Source of the DNA: Paenibacillus sambharensis
Lineage (GTDB): Bacteria > Bacillota > Bacilli > Paenibacillales > Paenibacillaceae
Assembly: GCF_003233845.1 (NCBI RefSeq)
Contig: NZ_QKRB01000055.1
Location: 1 to 64,000, forward strand
Reading direction: 5' to 3'
Length of the DNA stretch: 64,000 nucleotides
Within the stretch, counting starts at the first letter, position 1. Each line of letters begins with the position of its first letter. The notes below the pieces were generated by a model. It searched no databases, was not told the origin of the DNA, and worked only from the letters and a program-made list of their open reading frames with translations. Shown here piece by piece: positions 35,345 through 44,709 of this stretch. The position numbers and the translations under genes were made by a program.

Positions 35345-37069
35345 TTAATCTTCGATTGTGGAAAGATCGCCTGTCGGCAAGTTCAGCTCCCAGGCTTTCA
35401 GTACCCTGCGCATAATTTTGCCGCTTCGCGTCTTGGGCAGCTTATCCTTGAACTCAATCTCCCTCGGCGCAGCATGAGCTGATAATCCGATCTTGACATG
35501 CCGGGCAATATCTTCCTTCAGCTCGTCAGACGGCTCATAGCCTTCTCGAAGTGAGATGAAAGCTTTAATAATTTCGCCGCGCATTGGATCCGGCTTGCCG
35601 ATTACACCGGCCTCCGCGACAGCCGGATGCTCCACAAGCTTGCTCTCAACTTCGAATGGCCCGACACGCTCACCCGAAGTATTGATAACGTCATCAATCC
35701 TTCCCTGGAACCAGAAGTAACCGTCCTCATCCCGATAGGCCGAATCGCCTGAAATATACCATCCGGGAATCCGAAAGTACTCTTCGTATTTAGCCGGGTT
35801 GTTCCAGATCTGACGCATCATTGACGGCCAGGGTGTACGTATGGCTAGATTACCCATACGGTAAGGGGGAAGCTCCTGCCCCGCATCATCAATGATTGCA
35901 GCCTCTATGCCTGGGACGGGACGGCCCATTGAGCCGGGCTTGATCGGCATCGCCGGGTAGTTACAGATCAGCTGGCCGCCTGTCTCCGTCATCCACCAGG
36001 TATCATGTATACGCTGTCCGTACACCTTCTTGCCCCAGCGCACAACCTCCGGGTTCAGCGGCTCGCCGACACTCAGCACATGGCGCAAGCTCGACAGATC
36101 ACAGCAGGCCGCCGCCTCATCGCCTGCACCCATCAGCATGCGGAATGCGGTAGGGGCACTATACCACACTGTCACCTTGTATTTCTCAATGGTGCTGTAC
36201 CAGTCCTGCGGACTGAAGCGGCCGCCTCTGACGACATTGGCCACACCGTTCAGCCAGGGAGCAAAGATGCCGTAGGAGGTCCCGGTAACCCAGCCCGGGT
36301 CTGCGGTACACCAATAGACGTCCTCCTCCTTCAAGTCAAGCACAACCTTGCCGGTATAATAATGCTGGAGCATCGCATTTTGTACGTGGTATACACCCTT
36401 CGGCTTGCCCGTAGAGCCTGATGTGTAGTGAATGATAAGGCCATCTTCACGCGAGAGCCATTCTATAGCCGAATTATCCGAAGCGGCAGCGAGCTCCGCT
36501 TTTCCATCCACGAAGCCTTCCCCGTCAGGAACATCGTCTCCGATCACAATAATGTGCTTTAAGTCAGGCAGGTCTTCCCTGGGTATGCGGGACAATAAGG
36601 CCGGTGTTGTAATGATGGCAGCAGCGCCCGAATCCTTGAGACGGTCTCGAACCGCCGTCTCCATGAACGCTTCAAACAAGGGGCCTACGATGGCACCGAT
36701 TTTAAGAACACCCAGCAGACAGAAATACAGCTCGGGTGTGCGCGGCATAAAGATAAACACCCGGTCCCCCTTGCCAAGACCAAGCTTGCGCAGCATATTA
36801 GCCGCCTTGGCTGATTCCCGGCTGAGCTGCTCAAAGGTATATCTCTCTTCCCTGCTGCTGTCACTGTAATACAGCGCGGTCTTCCCGCCTTTGCCATTAT
36901 GTACGTGGCGGTCTACCGCCTCGTAAGCCATGTTTACCTTGCCTGTCTCATACCAGGAAAAGGCCTGCTCTACCTCTTCCAGCCGGAATGTCCGGCAGGC
37001 ATCTTCGTAATCCGTCATATTCGGACTGCCGCCTTCCACTGGCAGCCACTCTTGATGCTGTACACTCAT
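35345..37069 (-). CDS. acsA: Acetyl-CoA synthetase
   Basis: A 574-residue AMP-forming acyl-CoA synthetase of the AcsA branch. The P-loop motif is YTSGSTGKPKGVYH (about residue 215); motifs WWMTETGGQ and GDSAYRDEDGYFWFQGRIDD follow. The Lys in KTRSGKIMRRVL near the C-terminus is the residue acetylated to switch the enzyme off. It turns acetate into acetyl-CoA. acuA and acuC are divergent 277 bases away; AcuA acetylates and AcuC deacetylates AcsA in Bacillus, so the locus forms a control circuit. The start at 37069 has an AGGAGG site; the ATG at 37090 has none. Confidence 0.93.
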   Translation of the reverse strand: MSVQHQEWLPVEGGSPNMTDYEDACRTFRLEEVEQAFSWYETGKVNMAYEAVDRHVHNGKGGKTALYYSDSSREERYTFEQLSRESAKAANMLRKLGLGKGDRVFIFMPRTPELYFCLLGVLKIGAIVGPLFEAFMETAVRDRLKDSGAAAIITTPALLSRIPREDLPDLKHIIVIGDDVPDGEGFVDGKAELAAASDNSAIEWLSREDGLIIHYTSGSTGKPKGVYHVQNAMLQHYYTGKVVLDLKEEDVYWCTADPGWVTGTSYGIFAPWLNGVANVVRGGRFSPQDWYSTIEKYKVTVWYSAPTAFRMLMGAGDEAAACCDLSSLRHVLSVGEPLNPEVVRWGKKVYGQRIHDTWWMTETGGQLICNYPAMPIKPGSMGRPVPGIEAAIIDDAGQELPPYRMGNLAIRTPWPSMMRQIWNNPAKYEEYFRIPGWYISGDSAYRDEDGYFWFQGRIDDVINTSGERVGPFEVESKLVEHPAVAEAGVIGKPDPMRGEIIKAFISLREGYEPSDELKEDIARHVKIGLSAHAAPREIEFKDKLPKTRSGKIMRRVLKAWELNLPTGDLSTIED

Positions 37070-37184
37070 TGCACTCGACCTCCTGAACATCGGAATTCGT
37101 TCGTCATCTGAGTTCCACTCTTGGGTGCATCACCGCACTGCGGGGGATTGGGGATTACCTGCGATCAGCCTTTACAAACATCGA

Positions 37185-37198
37185 AGAATACGCTTACA
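37185..37198. promoter_or_regulatory. cre-like site between acsA and acuA
   Basis: AGAATACGCTTACA on the plus strand (TGTAAGCGTATTCT on minus) fits TGWAANCGNTNWCA at 10 of 12 fixed positions, with the left half TGTAAGCG exact on the minus strand. It lies about midway between the divergent acsA and acuA genes. In Bacillus these genes are under CcpA control, and ccpA is in this window. Confidence 0.5.
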
Positions 37199-37345
37199 AT
37201 TAACCTGTACAGAGTCAATTTATTCACAGCGCCAAGGTCTGCTGTTCACAATATCGCCATTATTATAGCACAATCCCTTCCCCTTCGTCACAGTCTTTTC
37301 GCCTCTGCTGCAAGGGGATTACATTATGGAAAGGAGTTGACTGCA

Positions 37346-37978
37346 GTGGACCATCGGAAGCACCATCATATGGAACGAGTCTCCTCCTCTTTCGGTGAGC
37401 TGATCATCGAAGGCCCCGTCCCGCCCGAACGGCTGGCCGGCTACAGGTTGCATAAGGATTTGGACGCCTTTAGAAGACCTGCCGAGCAGCATGAGGCGCT
37501 GGTAGAGATTGCCGGTCTGCCGGAAGGCAGGATTGTGGTCGCAAGGCTGGACGAACTAATTGTCGGTTACGTAACCTTCCATTACCCCGACGAGCTGGAA
37601 AGATGGTCAGAGGGCGGAATGGATGACCTGATCGAGCTCGGTGCTGTTGAGGTTGCTAATGATTACCGTTCACTGGGGCTTGGCAAACGCATGATCCGCT
37701 GTGCCTTCGCGGGAGGACAGCTGGAGAACGCGATTGTCTATACAACCGAATATTACTGGCACTGGGATCTGGAACAGAGCGGACTCAACGTGTGGGAATA
37801 CAGGTCCATGATGGAGAAGCTGATGAAGACGGTTGACATGGTCTGGTATGCAACAGACGACCCGGAAATCTGCTCGCACCCCGCCAACTGCCTGATGGTG
37901 AGGATCGGACGTGAGGTACCGATGGAATCCATTGAACAATTTGACCGTGTCCGGTTCCGTCAAAGATTCATGTATTAA
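37346..37978 (+). CDS. acuA: Acetoin utilisation protein AcuA (protein acetyltransferase)
   Basis: A 210-residue GNAT acetyltransferase. The acetyl-CoA loop is in EVANDYRSLGLGKRMIRCAF (about 105-125), then TTEYYWHWDLEQSGLNVWEYRSMMEKLM. In Bacillus, AcuA acetylates a lysine in AcsA and inactivates it. I chose the GTG at 37346, 9 bases after AAGGAG; the open frame reaches back to 37121 but that part is not conserved. The acuC start is 27 bases after its stop. No acuB lies between them, unlike the Bacillus acuABC order. Confidence 0.88.
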   Translation: MDHRKHHHMERVSSSFGELIIEGPVPPERLAGYRLHKDLDAFRRPAEQHEALVEIAGLPEGRIVVARLDELIVGYVTFHYPDELERWSEGGMDDLIELGAVEVANDYRSLGLGKRMIRCAFAGGQLENAIVYTTEYYWHWDLEQSGLNVWEYRSMMEKLMKTVDMVWYATDDPEICSHPANCLMVRIGREVPMESIEQFDRVRFRQRFMY

Positions 37979-38005
37979 GTGATTCCCACTGAGAGGAGGC
38001 TAACT

Positions 38006-39187
38006 ATGGCGGCGGCAGAAGCCTTATTCGTTCATCATCCTGATACGGCACACTATAAGTTTAATGAAGATCATCCCTTCCATCCGCATCGTCTGACCCT
38101 GACTATAGATCTGCTGGAACGCACCGGGGTATTACGTGAGCACAATATCAGTTCCCAGGAACGGGTCTCCGAGGAAATGCTCGCCCTTATCCACCGGCCT
38201 GACTATATCCGCCTGGTCAGCAGCTTAAGCTTGGCAGGGCCTGACCGGTGGATGATAGAGGAAGCAGACCGGTATGGGCTTCGTACAGAGGACACCCCCT
38301 ATTTCCGCGGCATGCACGATGCCGCTTCTCTCATAGTGGGGGGGACGGTACATGCTGCTGAGATGGTCATGACAGGCCGCTGCAAACATGCTTATCATTT
38401 GGCCGGCGGGCTGCACCATGCCTTTCCTGACAAGGGAGCCGGCTTCTGCGTCTATAACGATGCAGCAGTCGCCATCGCCCACATTCGGCAACGTTACGGC
38501 GCAAGGGTTATGTATGTTGATACGGATGTTCATCACGGTGACGGGGTTCAATGGGCATTCTACGCGGACCCGAATGTCCTGACCTACTCGATCCATGAAA
38601 CCGGCAAATTCCTGTTCCCCGGCAGCGGCTTCGTCCATGAGCGGGGAACCGCTGACGGCTTTGGCGCCTGCTGCAATGTCCCGGTAGAGCCCTATACGGA
38701 GGACGAATCGTGGCTCGAATGCTTCCGTTATACCGTAGAAAAGGCCGCCGCTGCCTTCAAGCCGGATGTCATTGTCAGCCAGCATGGCTGTGACGCCCAT
38801 GCTTTCGATCCGCTCTCCCATACGCATTGCAGCATGCAGATCTACGCGGAGATGCCCGCTGTAATCCATGAATTAGCGCATCGTTATGCGCAGGGCAGAT
38901 GGATTGCTACCGGGGGGGGAGGCTATGACATACGCCGGGTTGTGCCAAGGGCCTGGGCGCTCGTCTGGCTGGAGATGAGTGATCATCCTCTAGCCGGGAG
39001 GCTGCGTGCAGGAGACCGAGAAGCCGTACTGCCCTCGTCATGGATTGACAGGTGGGCAGACTCAGATGAACAGCCGCTGCCTGCAACGTGGCTGGATTCT
39101 ACAGACGATTGGCCGCCAATGCCCCGGCGTGCGGAGATTACGGAGCGAAACCGGGCGACCATGCGGATCGCGGTACAGGATTTCTAG
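38006..39187 (+). CDS. acuC: Histone deacetylase-family AcuC
   Basis: A 393-residue class I HDAC-family deacetylase. Catalytic motifs are HHAFPDKGAGFCVYNDAA (His pair), VDTDVHHGDGVQ (zinc-binding Asp-His) and SQHGCDAHAFDPLSH, with a C-terminal TGGGGYD. It should remove the acetyl group from AcsA and restore activity. The ATG at 38006 follows GAGAGGAGG; the open frame extends upstream into the acuA end without a better site. A terminator follows. Confidence 0.92.
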   Translation: MAAAEALFVHHPDTAHYKFNEDHPFHPHRLTLTIDLLERTGVLREHNISSQERVSEEMLALIHRPDYIRLVSSLSLAGPDRWMIEEADRYGLRTEDTPYFRGMHDAASLIVGGTVHAAEMVMTGRCKHAYHLAGGLHHAFPDKGAGFCVYNDAAVAIAHIRQRYGARVMYVDTDVHHGDGVQWAFYADPNVLTYSIHETGKFLFPGSGFVHERGTADGFGACCNVPVEPYTEDESWLECFRYTVEKAAAAFKPDVIVSQHGCDAHAFDPLSHTHCSMQIYAEMPAVIHELAHRYAQGRWIATGGGGYDIRRVVPRAWALVWLEMSDHPLAGRLRAGDREAVLPSSWIDRWADSDEQPLPATWLDSTDDWPPMPRRAEITERNRATMRIAVQDF

Positions 39188-39210
39188 GGACATGATAGTC
39201 TTCGGAATGA

Positions 39211-39253
39211 AACAGAGGCTGCCGCGGGTATCACCCGCATGGCAGCCTCTGTT
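39211..39253. terminator. Bidirectional terminator after acuC
   Basis: AACAGAGGCTGCC pairs with GGCAGCCTCTGTT, with an inner GCGGGT/ACCCGC stem. It lies between the convergent acuC and mtnN genes. Confidence 0.85.
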
Positions 39254-39266
39254 ATGATCACTGTTT

Positions 39267-39968
39267 TTAAGCCAGCTTCTTCAGCATCGTTTCGATAATC
39301 AGATAGGAATTGTTCGCCGCCTGTACGGTAAATGTCTCGAAGCTTTCCGGCGCTCCGCCGTCGGCTTTATCTGACATGGAACGGATCACAACGTACGGAA
39401 TATCATTCATGAAGCATACCTGCGCCAGAGCTGCACCCTCCATCTCAGCGCATGTTCCCTGCAGCTCCTCACGAAGCGTACGAACCGCCTCGCGGCTCGC
39501 AATGAACTGGTCCCCTGAAAGTATCTTGCCTTTACGGTAACGGCCCGCAAAATGGCTCTCTGCGGCTTGTACGGCCACATCTACCAGCAGCGGGTCGGCC
39601 GGGAACTCAGAAATCTCCTGAAACGGGATAACACCCAGCGGGAACCCAAGCGGCCGCACATCCATGTCATGCTGGACCGAACTCGTGGATACGACGATAT
39701 CCCCCACCTCAAGCTCAGGATCAAGCGCGCCTGCAACACCGGTAAACAGGACGCAGTCCACACCCTGATCAATCAGTCCCTGGGTGCATACCGCGGCATT
39801 CACCTTGCCGACACCCGACTTGCAGAAAATAACGTGCTTACCATGCAGCGTCCCTTCGGTAAACGTAATGCCTGCTTTCGTCATCACACCGGAAACTTCC
39901 ACATGCTTATGCAGCAGTTCAATCTCCTCGACCATCGCTCCGATAATGCCAATCTTCTGGTATGCCAT
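39267..39968 (-). CDS. mtnN: 5'-methylthioadenosine/S-adenosylhomocysteine nucleosidase
   Basis: A 233-residue MTAN/Pfs enzyme (KIGIIGAMVEEIELLHKHV, FTGVAGALDPELEVGDIVVS, EMEGAALAQVCFMNDIPYVVIRSMSDKAD). It cleaves adenine from MTA and SAH in methionine salvage and in making the AI-2 precursor. The Glu and Asp in EMEGAA and SMSDKAD are catalytic. The start at 39968 follows GAGGAGCG; the upstream ATG at 40001 lacks a site. The window also has a methionine synthase, but not nearby. Confidence 0.95.
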   Translation of the reverse strand: MAYQKIGIIGAMVEEIELLHKHVEVSGVMTKAGITFTEGTLHGKHVIFCKSGVGKVNAAVCTQGLIDQGVDCVLFTGVAGALDPELEVGDIVVSTSSVQHDMDVRPLGFPLGVIPFQEISEFPADPLLVDVAVQAAESHFAGRYRKGKILSGDQFIASREAVRTLREELQGTCAEMEGAALAQVCFMNDIPYVVIRSMSDKADGGAPESFETFTVQAANNSYLIIETMLKKLA

Positions 39969-40030
39969 ATGTATCGCTCCTCTTCTTGTCTTATTGTACA
40001 CGCCAAGCTATAGGCTGCTGACACAGTTGA

Positions 40031-40058
40031 AAGAAGCTCCTGCTGCCAGGAGCTTCTT
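40031..40058 (-). terminator. Stem-loop after ccpA
   Basis: GAAGCTCCTG pairs with CAGGAGCTTC around CTGC. The minus-strand U-run is short (CTTTC), so it is a weak or partial terminator of ccpA. Confidence 0.5.
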
Positions 40059-40100
40059 CCTATACTTTCATATAACCGCCTATTGATCCGGGTAACAAGT

Positions 40101-41108
40101 CTAATCCAGCACAGCAACGGATTGCCGCGTGATCAGTTCATGCGGCAGCGTAACACGAGCATGCTCCACATGTTCCTTCTTCATCAGCTTCGTCAGCAAA
40201 CGCATGGACACGGCCCCGATATCGTACATGGGCTGAGCTACAGAGGACAGCTGAGGACGAACCATCGATGCCATGCGTGTGTTGTCAACGCTGATCACGG
40301 AAATATCATCCGGCACCTTCAGACCGAAGTCCTGAATGCAGTGAACAGCGCCAATGGCCATCTCATCGGTAGCCGAGAATACAGCCGTCGGATGCTTGTC
40401 TCTCTCCAGGAAGAACTTCATGGCCTCCACTCCGGACTCATAGCGGTAGTTGCCTACGCGCACAAGGGACTCATCATAAGCGATACCTGCTGCTTCCAGC
40501 GCACGCTTGTAGCCCTGGAAACGGGCATAGCCGTTAGCCGGATCCTGCAGCGTGCCGCTGATCATGCCGATCGAACGGTGGCCCTGAGCAATGAGGGCAC
40601 TGACCGCGTCATAAGCAGCTGCCTCATGGTCGATGTCGACGGAAGGCATAACGCCATGTTCGTCCGTGGTCGCACATAGAACAATCGGCACATTGGCTGT
40701 CTTGAATGCCTGAAGATGCTCGTCCGTTACCGTACCGCCCATGAAGAGCAGCCCGTCAACCTGCTTCTCCAGCAGTGTGTTAACGACCCGGATTTCCTTC
40801 TCCTTGCGCTTGTCGGCATTGCAGAGAATAATATTGTAGTGGTACATGTTCGCGATATCTTCAATTCCGCGGGCTACCTCCGCGAAGATCGCATTCGATA
40901 TATCCGGTATGACGACACCTACCGTCGTCGTCTTCTTGCTCGCCAATCCGCGGGCTACCGCGTTCGGCCGGTACCCCAGCCGTTCGATTGCCTCGTATAC
41001 CTTCTTGCGGGTTTGCGGTTTAACGTTGGGATTATTGTTGACAACACGGGAAACCGTTGCCATGGAAACTCCAGCTTCTCTTGCCACATCATAAATGGTT
41101 ACCGTCAC
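40101..41108 (-). CDS. ccpA: Catabolite control protein A
   Basis: A 335-residue LacI-family regulator very close to Bacillus CcpA. Its HTH and hinge region ([50 protein letters not shown]) is nearly identical. With Ser46-phosphorylated HPr or Crh it binds cre sites and controls carbon genes. The window holds two cre-like sites (ptsG promoter and acsA-acuA), PTS genes and an HPr-like protein. I chose the GTG at 41108, placed after GGAGAGAAGG; the ATG at 41123 would place that site inside the gene. The promoter at 41178-41206 is close to consensus. Confidence 0.93.
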   Translation of the reverse strand: MTVTIYDVAREAGVSMATVSRVVNNNPNVKPQTRKKVYEAIERLGYRPNAVARGLASKKTTTVGVVIPDISNAIFAEVARGIEDIANMYHYNIILCNADKRKEKEIRVVNTLLEKQVDGLLFMGGTVTDEHLQAFKTANVPIVLCATTDEHGVMPSVDIDHEAAAYDAVSALIAQGHRSIGMISGTLQDPANGYARFQGYKRALEAAGIAYDESLVRVGNYRYESGVEAMKFFLERDKHPTAVFSATDEMAIGAVHCIQDFGLKVPDDISVISVDNTRMASMVRPQLSSVAQPMYDIGAVSMRLLTKLMKKEHVEHARVTLPHELITRQSVAVLD

Positions 41109-41177
41109 GTTCCTTCTCTCCATTAATTCATATTTTGTTTCGGGCCGGTCATATATGAAAATAAATCATTACCGTTA

Positions 41178-41206
41178 ATCATACGACAATTTTTTACTTT
41201 TCGCAA
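41178..41206 (-). promoter_or_regulatory. Sigma-A promoter of ccpA
   Basis: On the minus strand TTGCGA (41206-41201) and TATGAT (41183-41178) are separated by 17 bases, about 70 bases before the ccpA start. Confidence 0.7.
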
Positions 41207-41234
41207 TGCACCGGGCGGGCGGAGGAACAGATGA

Positions 41235-41648
41235 CTATGTAATGGGCAGTTTAACGCTGATTTGGGAGAGCCTTCTGCGGATCTCTTCCTTCCAGGCATA
41301 ATCCTTCAGCGTTTGAGCCAGCAAATACATATCCAATAGCGCATCAACCCTCTCCGTCAGGAGACGGCTGACCTCTGCAGGAGCCGGGTGCTTGGTTTCC
41401 ATGCAGGCCTCCATCAACACATCAGCCCACTCGTTCCATTCATTAAACAAGAAGGTTTGCTTAGCAGGCTTAGTGCCTAACTGCCCAATAAGCCCTGTCA
41501 AATCCGGTTTCACTTCCGGAAACACTTCGTTTCTGCTGCAAGCCGAACAGGAGTAGATCGGCACATTATCGATCTCCACTTTGCCGGAATAAATAACGGT
41601 CCGCAGCCTGATTTGCATGTCATTTCCGCATGGACACATTTTCTGCAA
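41235..41648 (-). CDS. Hypothetical zinc-ribbon protein
   Basis: A 137-residue soluble protein. The N-terminus has a CPC and a CSAC pair separated by IRLRTVIYSGKVEIDNVPIY, the pattern of a YgiT-like zinc ribbon. The rest is helical (FNEWNEWADVLMEACME, RLLTERVDALLDMYLLAQTLKD). The family is not known to me. I chose the TTG at 41648, after GAAGGAGTG; the ATG at 41675 has no such site. It lies alone upstream of the ccpA promoter. Confidence 0.72.
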   Translation of the reverse strand: MQKMCPCGNDMQIRLRTVIYSGKVEIDNVPIYSCSACSRNEVFPEVKPDLTGLIGQLGTKPAKQTFLFNEWNEWADVLMEACMETKHPAPAEVSRLLTERVDALLDMYLLAQTLKDYAWKEEIRRRLSQISVKLPIT

Positions 41649-41790
41649 GTCGGTCACTCCTTCATATAACAACAAAACACGACTCCGGCGATGCCGGTAC
41701 TCCCTAGCAAGCTAGTTAGCCGTATTTCAACGCTAAATGTATTCGACCGAACAGCGACAAACTCCTTCAAATGCTGCTTTGTAATTTTTG

Positions 41791-42234
41791 CTACCTGAGC
41801 AGGGCGGCCCATCGCCTGCGGATTGGCGGCAGCGCAGTTAAGACAACCGCTGCAGCAGCACCGATGCCATCGTTCACCAGATCATGAATATCCGGTGTCC
41901 GGCCGCCCACAAAGGACTGATGGTATTCATCCGTAACTCCGTAGAGTACGCAGAGCACGATGATCATGAGCTTTACGGCTGTACGCAGGGATTGCTGCCC
42001 GAGGGCATATTCAAAGGACAGGGCCAGCAGGAAGTATGCGGCCAGGTGTCCCCAGTCAAAGCCGGTCATAAAGGGCAGCCAGCGTTGAAACCAAGGAAGC
42101 ATGGCTCCAAGATCATCGCCGGTGCGGGAAGAAAAATAGAAAATGCCGGCCATTACCACGGCAGGTGCCAGCCAGCGCAGCGGCCGGTAAGCCTGCCGAC
42201 CGCCCGTTCTTTTGGGGGCTAAAGTTTGCTTCAT
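41791..42234 (-). CDS. VanZ-family membrane protein
   Basis: A 147-residue protein with about four hydrophobic helices (WLAPAVVMAGIFYFSS, GHLAAYFLLALSFEYA, AVKLMIIVLCVLYGVTDEYHQ, VNDGIGAAAAVVLTALPP). The DEYHQ and HDLVNDGIG motifs are typical of VanZ proteins, which give low-level teicoplanin resistance in some strains but are of unknown activity. It is isolated and has no van cluster around it. Confidence 0.85.
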   Translation of the reverse strand: MKQTLAPKRTGGRQAYRPLRWLAPAVVMAGIFYFSSRTGDDLGAMLPWFQRWLPFMTGFDWGHLAAYFLLALSFEYALGQQSLRTAVKLMIIVLCVLYGVTDEYHQSFVGGRTPDIHDLVNDGIGAAAAVVLTALPPIRRRWAALLR

Positions 42235-42319
42235 AATTGCTCCTTCGATAAAATAGTTAAGCAGATGTTTTCAATATGGCTACCGTATTACCAATGATAC
42301 GCAGGAGGGGATAATCCAA

Positions 42320-42847
42320 ATGACACTCAGCAAAACGAAAGTATTATGCCTGCTGGATGACGAATTCGAAGACCTGGAGCTCTGGTATCCGGTTTACCGG
42401 GTGCGCGAAGAGGGCGCGGAGGTCGTCTTCGCCGGTCCCGAAAAAGGCAAAAAGCATATCGGCAAGTATGGCGTACCGGCTGTAGCCGACATCTCCTTTG
42501 ATGAAGCGGAGAGCGCTGACTTCGACGGCATTCTGGTGCCCGGAGGCTGGGCACCGGACAAGCTTCGCCGCTATCCCAAGGTGCTGCAGCTTGTTCGTGA
42601 GATGAACGAGGCGGACAAACCGATCGGCCAAATCTGCCACGCCGGCTGGGTCCTCATCTCTGCACGGATTCTTGAAGGGCGTACCGTTACCTCCACACCG
42701 GGGATCCGGGATGACATGGAGAATGCCGGCTCCACCTGGGTCGATGAGGCCGTTGTTGTAGACGGCAATATCGTATCAGCCCGCAGGCCGCCTGATCTGC
42801 CTCCCTATGGCAAGGCGTTCATTGAAGCCCTTAAGGCCCGCGCGTAA
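42320..42847 (+). CDS. DJ-1/PfpI-family protein
   Basis: A 175-residue DJ-1/PfpI protein. The nucleophile elbow is GQICHAGWVLISA, with Cys about 113, and GILVPGGWAPDKLRRYP supplies a Glu/Asp neighbour. Family members act as glyoxalase III or deglycase-type enzymes, proteases or chaperones. CAGGAGGGG lies before the ATG. It is monocistronic and followed by a strong hairpin. Confidence 0.88.
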   Translation: MTLSKTKVLCLLDDEFEDLELWYPVYRVREEGAEVVFAGPEKGKKHIGKYGVPAVADISFDEAESADFDGILVPGGWAPDKLRRYPKVLQLVREMNEADKPIGQICHAGWVLISARILEGRTVTSTPGIRDDMENAGSTWVDEAVVVDGNIVSARRPPDLPPYGKAFIEALKARA

Positions 42848-42884
42848 ACGCCATCCGGCCAGCTTTCATCTCAGTACACAATCA

Positions 42885-42921
42885 CAATCGGCTTCACCGC
42901 AGAACGCGGTGAAGCCGATTG
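42885..42921. terminator. Terminator between pfpI-type gene and ptsI
   Basis: CAATCGGCTTCACCGC pairs perfectly with GCGGTGAAGCCGATTG around AGAAC, a 16-bp stem. The flanking T-runs are short, but the site separates two convergent genes. Confidence 0.75.
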
Positions 42922-42945
42922 CTGCTTCTGTCCCTCTTAGACTTG

Positions 42946-44709
42946 TTAACAGCGGCTGCGTCCCGCTCCAGTGGTGCGCTGAATGTCGTCAGCACTGCGC
43001 TTAAACTCCTCGAGCAGCTGAATCGTTTCCTCAGCTGTTCTGCACTGCCACAGCCGCTCCAGAAGCTCTTCGCTGTCACTTCTGCAGGTGCTGAGCAGCC
43101 TTTCCTTAACAGGCAGAACCGCATGCGCTGACATGCTGAGCTCATCGACATTCAAGCCCAGCCATACCGGGAGCGCCCGCAGATCCCCTGCCATCTCTCC
43201 GCATACGCCGACATGTATGCCGTGCCGCTTAGCCGCTTCCACCGTCGATTTCAGCATGCGGAGGACAGCCGGATGGAACGGCTGGTACATATGCGAGATT
43301 TTCTCATTCATCCGGTCAACAGCAAGCGCAAACTGTACAAGATCATTAGTGCCGATGCTGAAGAAATCCACTTCCTCCGCTAGAAAGTCCGCTATGCTGA
43401 CCGCGGCAGGCAGCTCGATCATAATCCCGTTCTCAATCGCCGGATTGAACGGCTTGCCTTCCTGCTCCAGCTCGCGTTTAACCTCTTCCAGCACTGCCTT
43501 GGCCGCTCTTACCTCCTCCACGGACGAGATAAGCGGGTACATGACCTTGACGTTCCCATAAGCGCTGGCCCTCAGAATCGCCCGCAGCTGCGTCTTAAAC
43601 AGGTCTTTACGATCCAGGCATATGCGGATTGCGCGGTATCCAAGGAAAGGGTTGTCTTCCTCCTCCAGCTCAAAGTAATCCAGCTGCTTGTCGCCGCCTA
43701 TATCGAGGGTGCGGATAATGAGAGGCTTGCCGGCCAGCTGCTCCGCTACTGTTTTATAGACGTCATATTGCTCTTCTTCCAGCGGGAACCTGTTGCGGTC
43801 CATATACAGAAACTCGGTCCGGAACAAGCCGACACCATGGGCGCCTACCTGAAGGGCCACCTCAAGCTCCTTCAGGGAGCTGATATTGGCGCCAAGCTCC
43901 ACCTCTTTGCCGTCAGGCGTCATAGCCTGCACACCGGCCAGACTCTTCAAGCGGTTCTGGTACTCGGCCTGCTGCTGCTGCTGCTGCGTAAAGCTGGCAA
44001 TCTCCTCTTCGGAGGGGGCTACAATTACCCTGCCAGTGTCACCGTCCATTACGACGAAATCCCCGGTTTCAATCAATTCCTCCAACTGCGGATCAAGCCC
44101 TACTACAAGCGGTATGCCTAGCGCCCGAGCCATGATAGCTGAATGGGAGGTCGTGCTGCCCGCGATCGTGGCAATGCCAAGCACATGCTTCGGATTCAGG
44201 TGGGCAAGCTGGGACGGCGAGATCTCCCGCGCCACCAGAATGAAAGGCTGTGTATCGGACGGCAGGGTGATTTCCGGCGCACCAAGCAGATGCTTCAGCA
44301 GCCGGTTGCCAACATCCTTGATATCCAGTGCCCGCTCCTTCATATATTCGTCATCCAGCAAATCAAACATAGTCACAAAATGGTCGATTGCCTCTTTTAC
44401 CGCAACCTCGGCCGCTTTGTACTGGCGTTTGATGATACCCTGTATCTCATTCATGAACACCGGATCGCTCAGTATGGCCAGGTGCGCATCGAAGATGTTC
44501 CGCTCCTCTGTGCCGACTACTTCCGCAAGCTCATCCTTGATCTGTTCAATCTCATCCTTGGAGGTACGTATCCCCTCGTATAAACGGTCAAATTCCTTCG
44601 CCAGGTCCGATACATCGATTTTCTGATCCGGCAGTTCCCATTCCCAATTCGGAAGCACGAACGATTTACCGATGGCAATTCCTGAAGAAGCTCCTATCCC
44701 TTGCATCAT
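42946..44709 (-). CDS. ptsI: PTS enzyme I (phosphoenolpyruvate-protein phosphotransferase)
   Basis: A 587-residue enzyme I. The phospho-accepting His is in GSTTSHSAIMARALGIP (about residue 190). The PEP-binding domain follows (LFRTEFLYMDRNRFPLEEEQ, GYRAIRICL, IGTNDLVQFALAVDR, GVCGEMAGD). It passes phosphate from PEP to HPr. Its start overlaps the end of the EIICBA gene by 4 bases (ATGA), so the two are coupled. No ptsH lies between or beside them, which is unusual; the HPr-like protein at 24.7 kb cannot replace it. Confidence 0.93.
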   Translation of the reverse strand: MMQGIGASSGIAIGKSFVLPNWEWELPDQKIDVSDLAKEFDRLYEGIRTSKDEIEQIKDELAEVVGTEERNIFDAHLAILSDPVFMNEIQGIIKRQYKAAEVAVKEAIDHFVTMFDLLDDEYMKERALDIKDVGNRLLKHLLGAPEITLPSDTQPFILVAREISPSQLAHLNPKHVLGIATIAGSTTSHSAIMARALGIPLVVGLDPQLEELIETGDFVVMDGDTGRVIVAPSEEEIASFTQQQQQQAEYQNRLKSLAGVQAMTPDGKEVELGANISSLKELEVALQVGAHGVGLFRTEFLYMDRNRFPLEEEQYDVYKTVAEQLAGKPLIIRTLDIGGDKQLDYFELEEEDNPFLGYRAIRICLDRKDLFKTQLRAILRASAYGNVKVMYPLISSVEEVRAAKAVLEEVKRELEQEGKPFNPAIENGIMIELPAAVSIADFLAEEVDFFSIGTNDLVQFALAVDRMNEKISHMYQPFHPAVLRMLKSTVEAAKRHGIHVGVCGEMAGDLRALPVWLGLNVDELSMSAHAVLPVKERLLSTCRSDSEELLERLWQCRTAEETIQLLEEFKRSADDIQRTTGAGRSRC

